Assembly (NCBI RefSeq): GCF_029227915.1
Contig: NC_079877.1
Span: 8,248,001 to 8,312,000, forward strand
Direction of reading: 5' to 3'
Origin: Hydractinia symbiolongicarpus
Taxonomy: Eukaryota; Cnidaria; Hydrozoa; Anthoathecata; Hydractiniidae
Length of the DNA stretch: 64,000 nt
Positions 1 through 7,560 of the stretch are shown in pieces. Position 1 is the stretch's first letter. Each line of letters starts with the position of its first letter. The notes beneath the pieces were generated by a model. The model did no database searches and was not told the DNA's origin. It was given only the letters and a program-made list of their open reading frames with translations. The translations under genes were made by a program, and so were the position numbers.

Positions 1-184
1 AATTATTTGTATTTTGTTCTCTGACTGTCCTACCGTTATCATTTAAACAAAATATATCTTTCATAAAAAGAGGGCTGCTGTTATTTATAGTTTTAGAGAT
101 TTCTATACACAATGACCGTAAGCGATTTACATTCATGTGACTCTTGCTGGAATTTTTAAGTAAATTTTCGTATGTACTTACCAT
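1..184 (-). pseudogene. ORF2 C-terminal fragment, copy 1 (partial)
   Basis: This is the start of the region that is complete in copy 2 at 4336-4704. It codes for the stretch after the reverse transcriptase core (STYENLLKNSSKSHMNVNRL and onward) and is cut by the window edge before the conserved GPKIWNNLP segment. It is out of frame with the upstream reverse transcriptase fragment because of the lesion at 184-226. Identity comes from copy 2. It differs from copy 2 at position 93 (C versus A), which changes one residue. Confidence 0.85.
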
Positions 185-226
185 ATCATTGTATCATTTC
201 GACTGTATCATTGTATCATTTCGACT
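184..226 (-). repeat. 22-bp tandem duplication breaking ORF2, copy 1
   Basis: The 21-nt string beginning TATCATTGTATCATTTCGAC occurs at 184-204 and again at 206-226, a period of 22 bp. It creates a stop (TGA on the minus strand, 208-210) right after the reverse transcriptase residues KVEMIQ and shifts the frame of the ORF2 tail. Codons expected between KVEMIQ and the STYENLL segment in related LINEs also appear to be missing. The same lesion is at 4704-4746 in copy 2, so it predates the duplication. Confidence 0.85.
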
Positions 227-681
227 TTAGATAAAGATTTAGAAGAAGAAAAATGCCATATAAGGGAACAATAATTGAAATTTGCGTAGATAAAACTTTG
301 AACTAAAATATATTTTGCTTGAAAGGATAAGATACTTCTAAATCGAAATAAGGCATTTAGTTGAGCTGATGCTTTGCGACACAAATCACTAACGTGTCTG
401 TCAAAATTTAATTTATTGTCTCTAGTCACACCTAGTAATTTCACGTTATTTTCACTTTCAATAGTTTTATTTCCTATGTTAAATTTTAGACCTAAATTAT
501 CTGCCTTATTCTTTGTCAGAATTATCGAGTGAAACTTTTCAGGGTTTGCAATCATTTTATTTTCTTTTAACCAGGAGAGGGCAGTTTTAGCTTCGTTTTC
601 TAAAGTATTTATCAAATTAGGAATAGAATTTGAGAAGTTGGATATTGTGTCATCATCAGCGTAATTATGTAGCTTATATTT
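208..681 (-). pseudogene. Reverse transcriptase fragment (ORF2, YADD to thumb), copy 1
   Basis: Reading from 681 down, the frame gives KYKLHNYADDD, whose YADD (652-663) is the catalytic box of LINE reverse transcriptases. It is followed by the downstream W-L-x-x-N-x-x-x-x-N-x-x-K segment (LSWLKENKMIANPEKFHSII) and the LLGV-x-x-D-x-x-L-x-F-x-x-H box. It ends at KVEMIQ before a stop at 208-210. Everything upstream of YADD, including the first catalytic Asp motif, is absent: the endonuclease fragment ends only two bases away at 684 and in another frame. It therefore cannot act as a polymerase. At codon 420-422 it reads TRDNK where copy 2 has TIDNK; Ile fits the family better, so copy 1 probably carries the newer change. 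Confidence 0.92.
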
Positions 682-1015
682 TTCTATAAAAAGTTGGCTT
701 CATTAAAATTTTTGTAACTTCTGTAAATAATTTTCTTGGATGCTAAGCGTGCTAAATGAGATTTTAAAAATGTTGTTACCATTTGATGATGATCACTTAA
801 TCCTGTTTCACATGTTAGTGTGTGTTGAAAACATCTGGGTCTATTTGTAAAAATGAAATCTATAGCTGTTCCGTTAGGACTAGCAAAACAAGTTTTGTTT
901 TTGACAAGATTTTCAAGACTAAAAATATCACAGAAATTATTTAAGGTTTCGAAACCAGAATCGTTCGAGTTATGGCAATCGATATTTATATCACCCATGA
1001 TTATTATGTTTTCGA

Positions 1016-1049
1016 CTTTATAGAGATCTTATCTTATCTTTATAGAGAT
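1016..1049 (-). repeat. GATAA-rich insertion with stop codon in endonuclease, copy 1
   Basis: The 12-nt string ATCTCTATAAAG (minus strand) lies at 1038-1049 and again at 1016-1027, separated by 10 nt rich in GATAA. It adds an in-frame TAA (1029-1031) between the YRPP and GDIN blocks while leaving the reading frame the same on both sides. Copy 2 has the identical structure at 5536-5569. Confidence 0.8.
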
Positions 1050-1573
1050 AGCTTTATTTAAAGCTATCTCTAATTCCTCAAAAAAGTTGTTTAAGTTTGA
1101 ATAATGAGGTGGTCTATAAATACTGATAACTGTCCATTTTTTCTTTCTTATCGTGAACTCTGAGCAAATGATTTCATTATTTGTTATACCCAAATCATTA
1201 ACTTGTCTACAGGCTATTCCTTTCTTAACATATTCAATTAACCCTCCTCCATTTTTGTTCCTATCTTTTCTAGTTCTAATTTCATAGTTATCAATATAGA
1301 ATTGTTTGTTTGGAAAACTCTCATCCAGTTTGGTTTCAGCAAATACAAAATAATCAGGTGAAAATTTTGTCAGAATTTCTCTTGCATCAATTATTTTGTT
1401 TCTGAGACTATTAATGTTTAAATAGCCTAGAAGAGGTTTGAAAGGGTACTTAATTCGTAATTTATATATTTCATCTAAAGAACTTGGGTGAGAAATATGT
1501 GTCGGATTTTGATTATTTCTATTATGACTCCCAACACATTCATCAGGAATATCAGATTTATTATCATCGCAAA

Positions 1574-3010
1574 CTAGTCCAAGCCTATTGAATACCCCTG
1601 CTGATCTAAAAAATTATTTATAAAAGCTATAAAATTTCGTGCTAACATTATCTTACCATTCTCTCGTAAATGTATGCCATCTTTCCATAGGTGTTCTTCT
1701 CTGATATTGTTGTGTCTGATGTAGCCATAACCGTGTAGATCGGATCCTTCTCTTAATAGTTTGTTAATACTGTTTATTCTATCAGAGTCGACACGTCTGC
1801 TCGTAACCAAGGCAGAGATAAAAACTTTTTCTACTCCGTTACGCACACATTTTTTTCCGATGTCCAGGATCTGATCGGCAATTTTGTTATCTGACGCTGC
1901 ATTGAGATGACTTGATAAAAGATTGTTGATTCCTACATGGATAACGACAATATCAGGTTTTTCTTGTTCCAGTGTTGGGTGTACGTAATAATTTAAGTTT
2001 TCGACACTTGCTCCTGGGAATATCTTAAATCTCACATTTCCATTTTTTATTTGCTCATTAAATTCTTTCACTCGAATACTTTTTGGTATACTATCGGTCA
2101 TTATCTGTATCTTCTTAGAATGGTGTACATTTTGATGCTCATGATTTGTAGCTAATTGATCTCTTTCGGGAAACGGATTAATAACAGGGTTGGGTCTTCG
2201 TCTGTGTGTTACATTATTTTTAAAGATATTTGACGAACGAATATGGTTGTTGACATCTACGTGGTGCGTATTTTGACTCTCCTTCGTAAAATTACAATCT
2301 TGATCACCCCAACTTTGTTGATTAGAATCGTCATTATCTTCAACTCTTAGGTCGTTAAATCTGTTATGATGTAATTCTTCATTTCTATCAACTTTATTTG
2401 TAGAAAACCTTGAGGGACCTTTGATTACGTTGTTCCATTGATTATGCTGTTTAATCGATTCCACATGTTTACACGTTTCAACTGAATGATCACGTTGATT
2501 ACTGTTTAAAATTTCGCTAACCAATTTTTTGTAATCCTTTATTTCTTCTTTAAGGAAATCTATTTCACTCCTCAGTTGTTTAATTAATATATTTGACGAG
2601 TTGTCCCCGATCTTGCTCAGTGTATACGAAATAAATTCTTTTAAATCGCAAACCTGTGTTGTCAAACTTTTAAATTTAATAAACTGGCCAAAACTTTTAA
2701 CTTCTTCCTCGTACAGATATCCACTTTTATCTTCGATTAAATCGTCAACAACATCTTTCTTTTCCTCTGAAAAAGATTCGTCTGTGTTATTTTCTTTCTC
2801 CTCTTCTACTTGTTTCACAAATAAATAACTTTCTGTACCATTTCTCTCCGTTTTGATTAATATATTCTGTTGACATAAATCTTTTAGCGTTTGCTCAATA
2901 ATTTCAGGATGCAAGTCTTTTGTGTTAGTTACTATGCTGTCATAGTCAGCTTTCTTTTTCCTTCTATGTATTTCTTTAACAGAATTTAAAACAATATTTT
3001 CCAACTCCAT
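1574..3010 (-). CDS. LINE ORF1 protein with SGNH-hydrolase (esterase-like) domain, copy 1
   Basis: An intact 478-residue frame. Residues 1-65 look like a small winged-helix-type fold (charged, helix-rich; inferred). Residues 139-170 are a likely coiled coil (IKQLRSEIDFLKEEIKDY). Residues 172-300 are polar, rich in His and Asn, and probably disordered. Residues 300-470 are an SGNH-hydrolase domain with all four blocks: D306-S307 in MTDSIP, G333 in FPGAS, G360-x-N362 in HVGINN, and D444-x-x-H447 in WKDGIHL. Esterase-type ORF1 proteins are known from CR1-like LINEs, where ORF1p binds element RNA; the enzymatic role is not settled. The start at 3010 is the first ATG, about 30 nt from the element's 5' end. 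There is no CCHC knuckle. It encodes the same protein as copy 2. Confidence 0.92.
   Translation of the reverse strand: MELENIVLNSVKEIHRRKKKADYDSIVTNTKDLHPEIIEQTLKDLCQQNILIKTERNGTESYLFVKQVEEEKENNTDESFSEEKKDVVDDLIEDKSGYLYEEEVKSFGQFIKFKSLTTQVCDLKEFISYTLSKIGDNSSNILIKQLRSEIDFLKEEIKDYKKLVSEILNSNQRDHSVETCKHVESIKQHNQWNNVIKGPSRFSTNKVDRNEELHHNRFNDLRVEDNDDSNQQSWGDQDCNFTKESQNTHHVDVNNHIRSSNIFKNNVTHRRRPNPVINPFPERDQLATNHEHQNVHHSKKIQIMTDSIPKSIRVKEFNEQIKNGNVRFKIFPGASVENLNYYVHPTLEQEKPDIVVIHVGINNLLSSHLNAASDNKIADQILDIGKKCVRNGVEKVFISALVTSRRVDSDRINSINKLLREGSDLHGYGYIRHNNIREEHLWKDGIHLRENGKIMLARNFIAFINNFLDQQGYSIGLD
1607..1613 (-). promoter_or_regulatory. Candidate -1 ribosomal frameshift site (U UUU UUA), copy 1
   Basis: On the minus strand the ORF1 codons AAT-TTT-TTA (1615-1607) contain the slippery heptamer T-TTT-TTA in the zero-frame phase required for -1 frameshifting. 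A -1 slip enters exactly the endonuclease frame. The upstream stop of that frame (1614-1616) abuts the heptamer, and ORF1 ends 11 codons later. The endonuclease frame has no ATG before 998. Only weak downstream pairing is visible (AUCAG with CUGAU), so the stimulator is unproven. Confidence 0.5.
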
Positions 3011-3040
3011 TTGTCCACAGTCAAAACAACAAGTTTTTCA

Positions 3041-4163
3041 ACACAGCGATTACACTGGGCGCTGTGGTAGCGCTTCATCTAAAAGTTTAGATAAATAAGT
3101 CATTCTTTACTGTGGGACCAATCCTAGCCGTTATCGCGCGCTGAAGAAATAGTGACAGTTTCAAAAACTACATTTCGATGAATTTCTAACGGTGTCAGTC
3201 CGTTTGTGTTACAACAGTTGGGTCACATATTCGTACCAACATGTATTTAGGAATATTTTTCTAATATTACTAGGTTGCATCACTTTTAACAGTGAAACGA
3301 TTGACTGTGGGACTTAATTGAACTGATTTTGGACTGTGACCTTATAAATGTGGTAAATGAGCCAATTGGACTCCCGGAAATAACATTCCTCTTAATTTGA
3401 AATGATTGATAGAATTCAACGAATACAATGGGCGCTGTGGTAGCGCTTCATTTAAAAATTAAGAAAAGAAAGTCATTTCTTACTGTGGAACCAATCCTAG
3501 CCGTTAGCGCGCGTGGAAGAAATAGCGACAGTTTCAAAACCTACACTTCAATGACTTTCTAACGGTGTCAGTCCGTTTGAATTACAACGGTTGCGTCACA
3601 TATTCGTCCCCACATGTATTTAGGGATAATTATCAGATGTTACTAGGTTGTATCGCTTTCAACGGTGAAACGATTGGCTGTGGCACTTAAATGAACTGAT
3701 TTTGGACTGTGACCTTGTAAATGTGATAAATGAGCCAATTGGACTCCCAGAAGTAACATTCCTTTTATTTTGACATGATTGCTGGAATTCAATGATTACA
3801 ATGGGCGCTGTGGTAGCGCCTCACTTAAAAACTTAGATAAATAAATCATATTTACTGTGGGACCAATCCTGGCCGTTTGCACGCGCTGAATAAATAGGAA
3901 CAGTTTCAAAATCTGCATTTCCTTGACTTTCTAGCGTTATCAATCCGTGTGAGTTACAACGGTTGCGTCACATAATCGTACTAACATGTTTTTAGCGATA
4001 TTTTTCTGATATTACTAGGTTGCATCGCTTTTAACAGTGACACGATTGACTGTGGGACTTAATTGAACTAATTTTTGGACTGTGACCTGATAAATGTGAT
4101 AAATGAGATAATTGGACCCCAAGAAATAACATTCTTCTTAATTTGACGTGATTGCCGGAACTC
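3041..4163 (+). repeat. Satellite block of three monomers between the LINE copies
   Basis: 1,123 bp, three monomers of about 374 bp of the same satellite that fills the right of the window. Conserved words such as TACTAGGTTGCATC, CAGTCCGTTT and CTGTGGGAC recur at this spacing. The first 284 bp (3041-3324) match the right flank of copy 2 (7561-7844) with one visible difference (3209). The remaining 839 bp are the left flank of copy 2. The crossover that duplicated the LINE therefore maps to about 3324. The monomers are among the more divergent in the window. Confidence 0.93.
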
Positions 4164-4189
4164 TTTTTTTTTTTTCTTTTCAATTTATT
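4164..4189 (-). terminator. LINE poly-A tail and AATAAA signal
   Basis: On the plus strand there are 12 T (4164-4175), a C and four T. On the minus strand this is an A-rich tail. AATAAA on the minus strand lies at 4184-4189, a few nucleotides upstream of the tail. The 3' UTR runs from here to the ORF2 stop at 4336 (about 150 nt, AT-rich, no other feature seen, with a T-run on the minus strand near 4218-4229). Confidence 0.8.
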
Positions 4190-4335
4190 TAAAGTCGATT
4201 ATTCACATATTTACAATAGTTTCCAAAAAAAAAAAAGTAATTAAGAAAACTAATCTAAATCGACTAGATTTTTTATGTTTACAATTAAATAAAATCATTT
4301 TTTTTATATATATAAACAATAATAACAACAAAGTT

Positions 4336-4704
4336 TTATAAAGGGACCTTACATTCATCACAGTTACATTTAGATCCGTCCCACATTTTTATCATGCTTC
4401 TAAAAACTTTAAGGTTGTCACATCGTTTCAAATGTGATGGTAGGTTATTCCAAATCTTTGGTCCCTGGGCTGATAAGCTATTAGTTCCAAAAGTCGCGGT
4501 CCTTTTCCTTGAGACTATTAAATTATTTGTATTTTGTTCTCTGACTGTCCTACCGTTATCATTTAAACAAAATATATCTTTCATAAAAAGAGGGATGCTG
4601 TTATTTATAGTTTTAGAGATTTCTATACACAATGACCGTAAGCGATTTACATTCATGTGACTCTTGCTGGAATTTTTAAGTAAATTTTCGTATGTACTTA
4701 CCAT
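4336..4704 (-). pseudogene. ORF2 C-terminal domain fragment, copy 2
   Basis: A 122-codon frame corresponding to the end of LINE ORF2, after the reverse transcriptase thumb. It contains RKRTATFGTNSL, then GPKIWNNLPSHLK and NLKVFRSMIKMW, and ends with a Cys cluster (C-N-C-D-E-C), a layout usual for the C-terminus of CR1/Jockey-like ORF2 proteins in invertebrates. The ATG at 4704 is not a genuine start: the frame is the continuation of ORF2 displaced by the 22-bp duplication at 4704-4746. It is intact to its natural stop at 4336. Confidence 0.88.
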
Positions 4705-4746
4705 ATCATTGTATCATTTCGACTGTATCATTGTATCATTTCGACT
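4704..4746 (-). repeat. 22-bp tandem duplication breaking ORF2, copy 2
   Basis: Same lesion as at 184-226: two copies of the TATCATTGTATCATTTCGAC word, period 22 bp, giving the stop at 4728-4730 and the frame change between the reverse transcriptase remnant and the ORF2 tail. Confidence 0.85.
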
Positions 4747-5201
4747 TTAGATAAAGATTTAGAAGAAGAAAAATGCCATATAAGGGAACAATAATTGAAA
4801 TTTGCGTAGATAAAACTTTGAACTAAAATATATTTTGCTTGAAAGGATAAGATACTTCTAAATCGAAATAAGGCATTTAGTTGAGCTGATGCTTTGCGAC
4901 ACAAATCACTAACGTGTCTGTCAAAATTTAATTTATTGTCTATAGTCACACCTAGTAATTTCACGTTATTTTCACTTTCAATAGTTTTATTTCCTATGTT
5001 AAATTTTAGACCTAAATTATCTGCCTTATTCTTTGTCAGAATTATCGAGTGAAACTTTTCAGGGTTTGCAATCATTTTATTTTCTTTTAACCAGGAGAGG
5101 GCAGTTTTAGCTTCGTTTTCTAAAGTATTTATCAAATTAGGAATAGAATTTGAGAAGTTGGATATTGTGTCATCATCAGCGTAATTATGTAGCTTATATT
5201 T
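4728..5201 (-). pseudogene. Reverse transcriptase fragment (YADD to thumb), copy 2
   Basis: Same fragment as 208-681, with YADD at 5172-5183, the WLKENKMIANPEKFH segment and LLGVTIDNKLNFDRH. The palm and fingers upstream of YADD are deleted, and the endonuclease stop at 5204 is two bases away. It retains the family-typical TIDNK where copy 1 has TRDNK. Not functional as a polymerase. Confidence 0.92.
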
Positions 5202-5203
5202 TT

Positions 5204-6133
5204 CTATAAAAAGTTGGCTTCATTAAAATTTTTGTAACTTCTGTAAATAATTTTCTTGGATGCTAAGCGTGCTAAATGAGATTTTAAAAATGTTGTTACC
5301 ATTTGATGATGATCACTTAATCCTGTTTCACATGTTAGTGTGTGTTGAAAACATCTGGGTCTATTTGTAAAAATGAAATCTATAGCTGTTCCGTTAGGAC
5401 TAGCAAAACAAGTTTTGTTTTTGACAAGATTTTCAAGACTAAAAATATCACAGAAATTATTTAAGGTTTCGAAACCAGAATCGTTCGAGTTATGGCAATC
5501 GATATTTATATCACCCATGATTATTATGTTTTCGACTTTATAGAGATCTTATCTTATCTTTATAGAGATAGCTTTATTTAAAGCTATCTCTAATTCCTCA
5601 AAAAAGTTGTTTAAGTTTGAATAATGAGGTGGTCTATAAATACTGATAACTGTCCATTTTTTCTTTCTTATCGTGAACTCTGAGCAAATGATTTCATTAT
5701 TTGTTATACCCAAATCATTAACTTGTCTACAGGCTATTCCTTTCTTAACATATTCAATTAACCCTCCTCCATTTTTGTTCCTATCTTTTCTAGTTCTAAT
5801 TTCATAGTTATCAATATAGAATTGTTTGTTTGGAAAACTCTCATCCAGTTTGGTTTCAGCAAATACAAAATAATCAGGTGAAAATTTTGTCAGAATTTCT
5901 CTTGCATCAATTATTTTGTTTCTGAGACTATTAATGTTTAAATAGCCTAGAAGAGGTTTGAAAGGGTACTTAATTCGTAATTTATATATTTCATCTAAAG
6001 AACTTGAGTGAGAAATATGTGTCGGATTTTGATTATTTCTATTATGACTCCCAACACATTCATCAGGAATATCAGATTTATTATCATCGCAAACTAGTCC
6101 AAGCCTATTGAATACCCCTGCTGATCTAAAAAA
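5204..6133 (-). pseudogene. EEP-type endonuclease part of ORF2, interrupted, copy 2
   Basis: Same structure as 684-1613: LNINSLRNKI, AETKLDESF, YRPP, MGDINID, IDFIFTN and SDHHQM blocks in order. The in-frame TAA is at 5549-5551 within the GATAA-rich insertion (5536-5569). The frame is closed upstream at 6134-6136 and overlaps ORF1 by 40 nt. The only difference from copy 1 that I saw is at 6007 (A versus G at 1487), near the N-terminus. Catalytic residues expected for the family are present in both halves, so the stop and the lost reverse transcriptase disable it, not active-site decay. Confidence 0.92.
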
Positions 6134-7530
6134 TTATTTATAAAAGCTATAAAATTTCGTGCTAACATTATCTTACCATTCTCTCGTAAATGTATGCCAT
6201 CTTTCCATAGGTGTTCTTCTCTGATATTGTTGTGTCTGATGTAGCCATAACCGTGTAGATCGGATCCTTCTCTTAATAGTTTGTTAATACTGTTTATTCT
6301 ATCAGAGTCGACACGTCTGCTCGTAACCAAGGCAGAGATAAAAACTTTTTCTACTCCGTTACGCACACATTTTTTTCCGATGTCCAGGATCTGATCGGCA
6401 ATTTTGTTATCTGACGCTGCATTGAGATGACTTGATAAAAGATTGTTGATTCCTACATGGATAACGACAATATCAGGTTTTTCTTGTTCCAGTGTTGGGT
6501 GTACGTAATAATTTAAGTTTTCGACACTTGCTCCTGGGAATATCTTAAATCTCACATTTCCATTTTTTATTTGCTCATTAAATTCTTTCACTCGAATACT
6601 TTTTGGTATACTATCGGTCATTATCTGTATCTTCTTAGAATGGTGTACATTTTGATGCTCATGATTTGTAGCTAATTGATCTCTTTCGGGAAACGGATTA
6701 ATAACAGGGTTGGGTCTTCGTCTGTGTGTTACATTATTTTTAAAGATATTTGACGAACGAATATGGTTGTTGACATCTACGTGGTGCGTATTTTGACTCT
6801 CCTTCGTAAAATTACAATCTTGATCACCCCAACTTTGTTGATTAGAATCGTCATTATCTTCAACTCTTAGGTCGTTAAATCTGTTATGATGTAATTCTTC
6901 ATTTCTATCAACTTTATTTGTAGAAAACCTTGAGGGACCTTTGATTACGTTGTTCCATTGATTATGCTGTTTAATCGATTCCACATGTTTACACGTTTCA
7001 ACTGAATGATCACGTTGATTACTGTTTAAAATTTCGCTAACCAATTTTTTGTAATCCTTTATTTCTTCTTTAAGGAAATCTATTTCACTCCTCAGTTGTT
7101 TAATTAATATATTTGACGAGTTGTCCCCGATCTTGCTCAGTGTATACGAAATAAATTCTTTTAAATCGCAAACCTGTGTTGTCAAACTTTTAAATTTAAT
7201 AAACTGGCCAAAACTTTTAACTTCTTCCTCGTACAGATATCCACTTTTATCTTCGATTAAATCGTCAACAACATCTTTCTTTTCCTCTGAAAAAGATTCG
7301 TCTGTGTTATTTTCTTTCTCCTCTTCTACTTGTTTCACAAATAAGTAACTTTCTGTACCATTTCTCTCCGTTTTGATTAATATATTCTGTTGACATAAAT
7401 CTTTTAGCGTTTGCTCAATAATTTCAGGATGCAAGTCTTTTGTGTTAGTTACTATGCTGTCATAGTCAGCTTTCTTTTTCCTTCTATGTATTTCTTTAAC
7501 AGAATTTAAAACAATATTTTCCAACTCCAT
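6094..7530 (-). CDS. LINE ORF1 protein with SGNH-hydrolase domain, copy 2
   Basis: 478 residues, the same protein as the copy 1 frame; the one nucleotide difference I saw (7345 versus 2825) is silent. SGNH tetrad S307, G333, N362, H447 with D444 is complete. The N-terminal winged-helix-like part, the coiled coil at 139-170 and the polar linker are as in copy 1. It begins about 30 nt inside the LINE 5' end. It lies antisense to the satellite, with no recognisable promoter in the short leader. The open frame shows that the element is young or was propagated as an ORF1-bearing non-autonomous form. Expression is unknown. Confidence 0.92.
   Translation of the reverse strand: MELENIVLNSVKEIHRRKKKADYDSIVTNTKDLHPEIIEQTLKDLCQQNILIKTERNGTESYLFVKQVEEEKENNTDESFSEEKKDVVDDLIEDKSGYLYEEEVKSFGQFIKFKSLTTQVCDLKEFISYTLSKIGDNSSNILIKQLRSEIDFLKEEIKDYKKLVSEILNSNQRDHSVETCKHVESIKQHNQWNNVIKGPSRFSTNKVDRNEELHHNRFNDLRVEDNDDSNQQSWGDQDCNFTKESQNTHHVDVNNHIRSSNIFKNNVTHRRRPNPVINPFPERDQLATNHEHQNVHHSKKIQIMTDSIPKSIRVKEFNEQIKNGNVRFKIFPGASVENLNYYVHPTLEQEKPDIVVIHVGINNLLSSHLNAASDNKIADQILDIGKKCVRNGVEKVFISALVTSRRVDSDRINSINKLLREGSDLHGYGYIRHNNIREEHLWKDGIHLRENGKIMLARNFIAFINNFLDQQGYSIGLD
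6127..6133 (-). promoter_or_regulatory. Candidate -1 ribosomal frameshift site, copy 2
   Basis: Same U-UUU-UUA heptamer as at 1607-1613, in phase with the ORF1 codons and directly downstream of the stop (6134-6136) that opens the endonuclease frame. Confidence 0.5.
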
Positions 7531-7560
7531 TTGTCCACAGTCAAAACAACAAGTTTTTCA

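Larger units (their letters stand above)
684..1613 (-). pseudogene. EEP-type endonuclease part of ORF2, interrupted, copy 1
   Basis: The minus-strand frame from 1613 down reads an endonuclease/exonuclease/phosphatase domain, which nicks the target DNA to prime reverse transcription. Visible motifs in order are GYLNINSLRNKI (first active-site block), FVFAETKLDESF, YRPP, MGDINID (the GDxN block), IDFIFTN and LSDHHQM (the SDH block with the catalytic His). An in-frame TAA at 1029-1031 inside a small insertion separates the YRPP half from the GDIN half. There is no ATG in this frame before the one at 996-998. The frame is closed on its 5' side by TAA at 1614-1616 and overlaps the end of ORF1 by 40 nt in the -1 phase. 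The domain ends at NEANFL and a stop at 684, where the reverse transcriptase deletion begins. Confidence 0.92.
1..3040 (-). mobile_element. Non-LTR retrotransposon (LINE) copy 1, cut by window start
   Basis: This is a CR1/L2/Jockey-like LINE read on the minus strand: 5' end near 3040, ORF1, endonuclease, reverse transcriptase remnant, then the C-terminal part of ORF2 running off the window at position 1. Compared with copy 2 at an offset of exactly 4,520 bp, it lacks only the last 357 bp (end of ORF2, 3' UTR and tail). By eye the two copies differ at about four positions in 3 kb (93, 423, 1487 and 2825). The satellite resumes at about 3041 in the middle of a monomer. It is non-autonomous because ORF2 has a large internal deletion. 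The family placement is inferred from domain order; I did not match it to a named family. Confidence 0.93.
4164..7560 (-). mobile_element. Non-LTR retrotransposon (LINE) copy 2, complete insertion
   Basis: 3,397 bp from poly-A tail (4164-4180 as T-run on +) to 5' end (about 7560). Order along the minus strand: about 30 nt 5' leader, ORF1 (7530-6094), endonuclease (6133-5204), reverse transcriptase remnant (5201-4728), ORF2 tail (4704-4336), 3' UTR and tail. It splits a monomer between GGAACTC on the left and CAGCGATTACAC on the right, which are contiguous (AACTCAGCGATT) in intact monomers. At most five bases could be a target-site duplication (AACTC versus AACAC). The insertion is antisense to the satellite. 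The short leader may be genuine or a slight 5' truncation. Confidence 0.94.

Noticed and set aside
2601-2828. 75-codon plus-strand frame, also at 7121-7348, and an 88-codon frame at 4394-4660
   Set aside because: These lie antisense inside ORF1 or the ORF2 tail of the LINE, which explain the sequence.
3008-3034. A 10-base match between the LINE 5' leader (TTGACTGTGG on the minus strand) and the satellite word ATTGACTGTGGGAC
   Set aside because: Short, and on the opposite strand relative to the satellite. Chance match is likely, with no further similarity around it.
1-7560. Two independent LINE insertions at the same site
   Set aside because: Identical lesions, identical junction, shared 284-bp flank and near-identical sequence show a duplication of one insertion.
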